Shown: in pieces, positions 32,575 to 33,177 of the stretch
Numbering within the stretch: position 1 is the stretch's first letter
How the letters are laid out: every line of letters starts with the position of its first letter
Source: Halobacteriovoraceae bacterium
GTDB taxonomy: Bacteria > Bdellovibrionota > Bacteriovoracia > Bacteriovoracales > Bacteriovoracaceae
Assembly: GCA_018646195.1 (NCBI GenBank)
Contig: JABGVH010000011.1
Coordinates: 1-33,177 of the forward strand
Reading direction: 5' to 3'
Length of the DNA stretch: 33,177 nucleotides
Translations under genes and position numbers: made by a program
Notes under the pieces: generated by a model
What the model saw: the letters and a program-made list of their open reading frames with translations, nothing else
What the model was told of the DNA's origin: nothing
Databases searched by the model: none

Positions 32575-33177
32575 CTATTGAATTTTTAGCTCAACCCGGA
32601 GGGGAACACAGAACCCCTTCGGTATTTTCTTCCACTGACATTTTTTCTTTTTCTTATTTTGTTTTTTCGAAACGCCACGATGACAGCTCTTGCGGTATTC
32701 TATCTTATGAATCTTAAGTTCAACATCGGCGACTTCTCCAGGTAAATGGAAGCGGTACCAACGACTACGGCGCTTCCTGCGCAATAAGCGAACCTTTTTT
32801 CTAACTTTTTCCTCTGCGATCTTATTATTAAGTGTGACTGAAAAACGCAAGGCCCTCCTCTTTGAGAAATAACGGCAGCTTTCATCTTCCGATTTTTTAA
32901 AATTCTTACGACTGATGCGAATAAATCGAACACGGTTTTGTTCCGACATTTGATAGTCTGGAAAAAGTTCTAAAAAAGAGTTCTTTATATTTTTCCTGGC
33001 CAATAAAAAAAGACGGCTTTGGATTTTTTCATTTTCATTTTTAATTTTGAATGATGTTTTATTATTTTTATTTCTATTTCTTTCACAAATAATCTTTTCT
33101 TCCCCAGTATTTCTATCTATTTTGACTAGATAAAGACAACTATTCGAATCACAAGAAGAATCACAATATGGAGCAAC
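32575..33177 (-). CDS. Lys/Arg-rich hypothetical protein, 5' end cut by window edge
   Basis: The frame is open from the right edge to the stop at 32575 (at least 200 codons), so the start lies outside the window; the TTG at 33003 is internal. The visible part begins with a cysteine-rich stretch (PYCDSSCDSNSCLYLVKIDR), then a strongly basic body (VRKKVRLLRRKRRSRWYRF, KKQNKKKKKCQWKKIPKGFC). Cysteines plus many lysines suggest an exported, basic, disulfide-bonded protein, but the signal sequence cannot be seen. I recognise no family. Convergent with the gene ending at 32573. Confidence 0.65.
   Translation of the reverse strand, partial: VAPYCDSSCDSNSCLYLVKIDRNTGEEKIICERNRNKNNKTSFKIKNENEKIQSRLFLLARKNIKNSFLELFPDYQMSEQNRVRFIRISRKNFKKSEDESCRYFSKRRALRFSVTLNNKIAEEKVRKKVRLLRRKRRSRWYRFHLPGEVADVELKIHKIEYRKSCHRGVSKKQNKKKKKCQWKKIPKGFCVPLRVELKIQ

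Overview
The window is an AT-rich, gene-dense bacterial chromosome segment with about 25 protein genes. Most start with ATG behind GGAG/GAGG ribosome binding sites, with some TTG and GTG starts. An unusually large share of products carry signal peptides, lipoboxes or membrane segments. There is also an outer-membrane barrel ending in Phe, so the cell is Gram-negative. Base composition, the number of secreted proteins of unknown function, trypsin-like lipoproteins and a MotA/von Willebrand pair fit Bdellovibrionota, perhaps the Bacteriovorax/Halobacteriovorax side. That placement is an inference from style, not from a marker gene. I saw no rRNA, tRNA, CRISPR array, insertion sequence or phage gene.

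Layout. 1-2759 (minus): two overlapping genes for secreted proteins; the second runs off the left edge and appears to start at AUC. 3112-3945 (plus): unknown cytoplasmic protein, facing a 1567-residue periplasmic coiled-coil protein (3996-8699, minus) across a bidirectional terminator. 8906-10857: a double TM2-domain membrane protein and a large secreted protein. 10869-13584: a tightly overlapping signalling operon with a V4R-domain sensor, a PAS histidine kinase and two stand-alone receiver domains. 13586-15402 (minus): a methyltransferase with a C-terminal zinc ribbon, and an outer-membrane barrel protein whose true start is probably AUU.

15548-18417: a small membrane protein followed by a signal-peptide-bearing Hsp100-like AAA+ protein. 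It has a degenerate first ATPase domain, a CUB-like beta domain in place of the usual middle domain, and a second ATPase domain with intact Walker A but no GYVG pore loop. 18423-25700 is mainly surface polysaccharide synthesis: a GT-C membrane glycosyltransferase, two GT4 enzymes and an O-antigen-ligase/Wzy-like protein. An XRE regulator, a TruC-like pseudouridine synthase and adenine phosphoribosyltransferase are interleaved.

25861-28515: two different trypsin-fold lipoproteins. 28598-30797: an operon for a MotA/TolQ/ExbB-type proton channel, a MotB/ExbD-like transmembrane segment fused to a coiled coil and a von Willebrand A domain, and a small charged periplasmic protein. 30921-33177: three more secreted or unknown proteins, the last truncated by the right edge.

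The strongest candidates for undescribed biology are the exported Hsp100/CUB protein with its membrane neighbour (15548-18417) and the ion-channel/VWA operon (28598-30797). Two near-cognate start codons (AUC at 2190, AUU at 15402), each with a good ribosome binding site and signal peptide, would be missed by standard gene callers.
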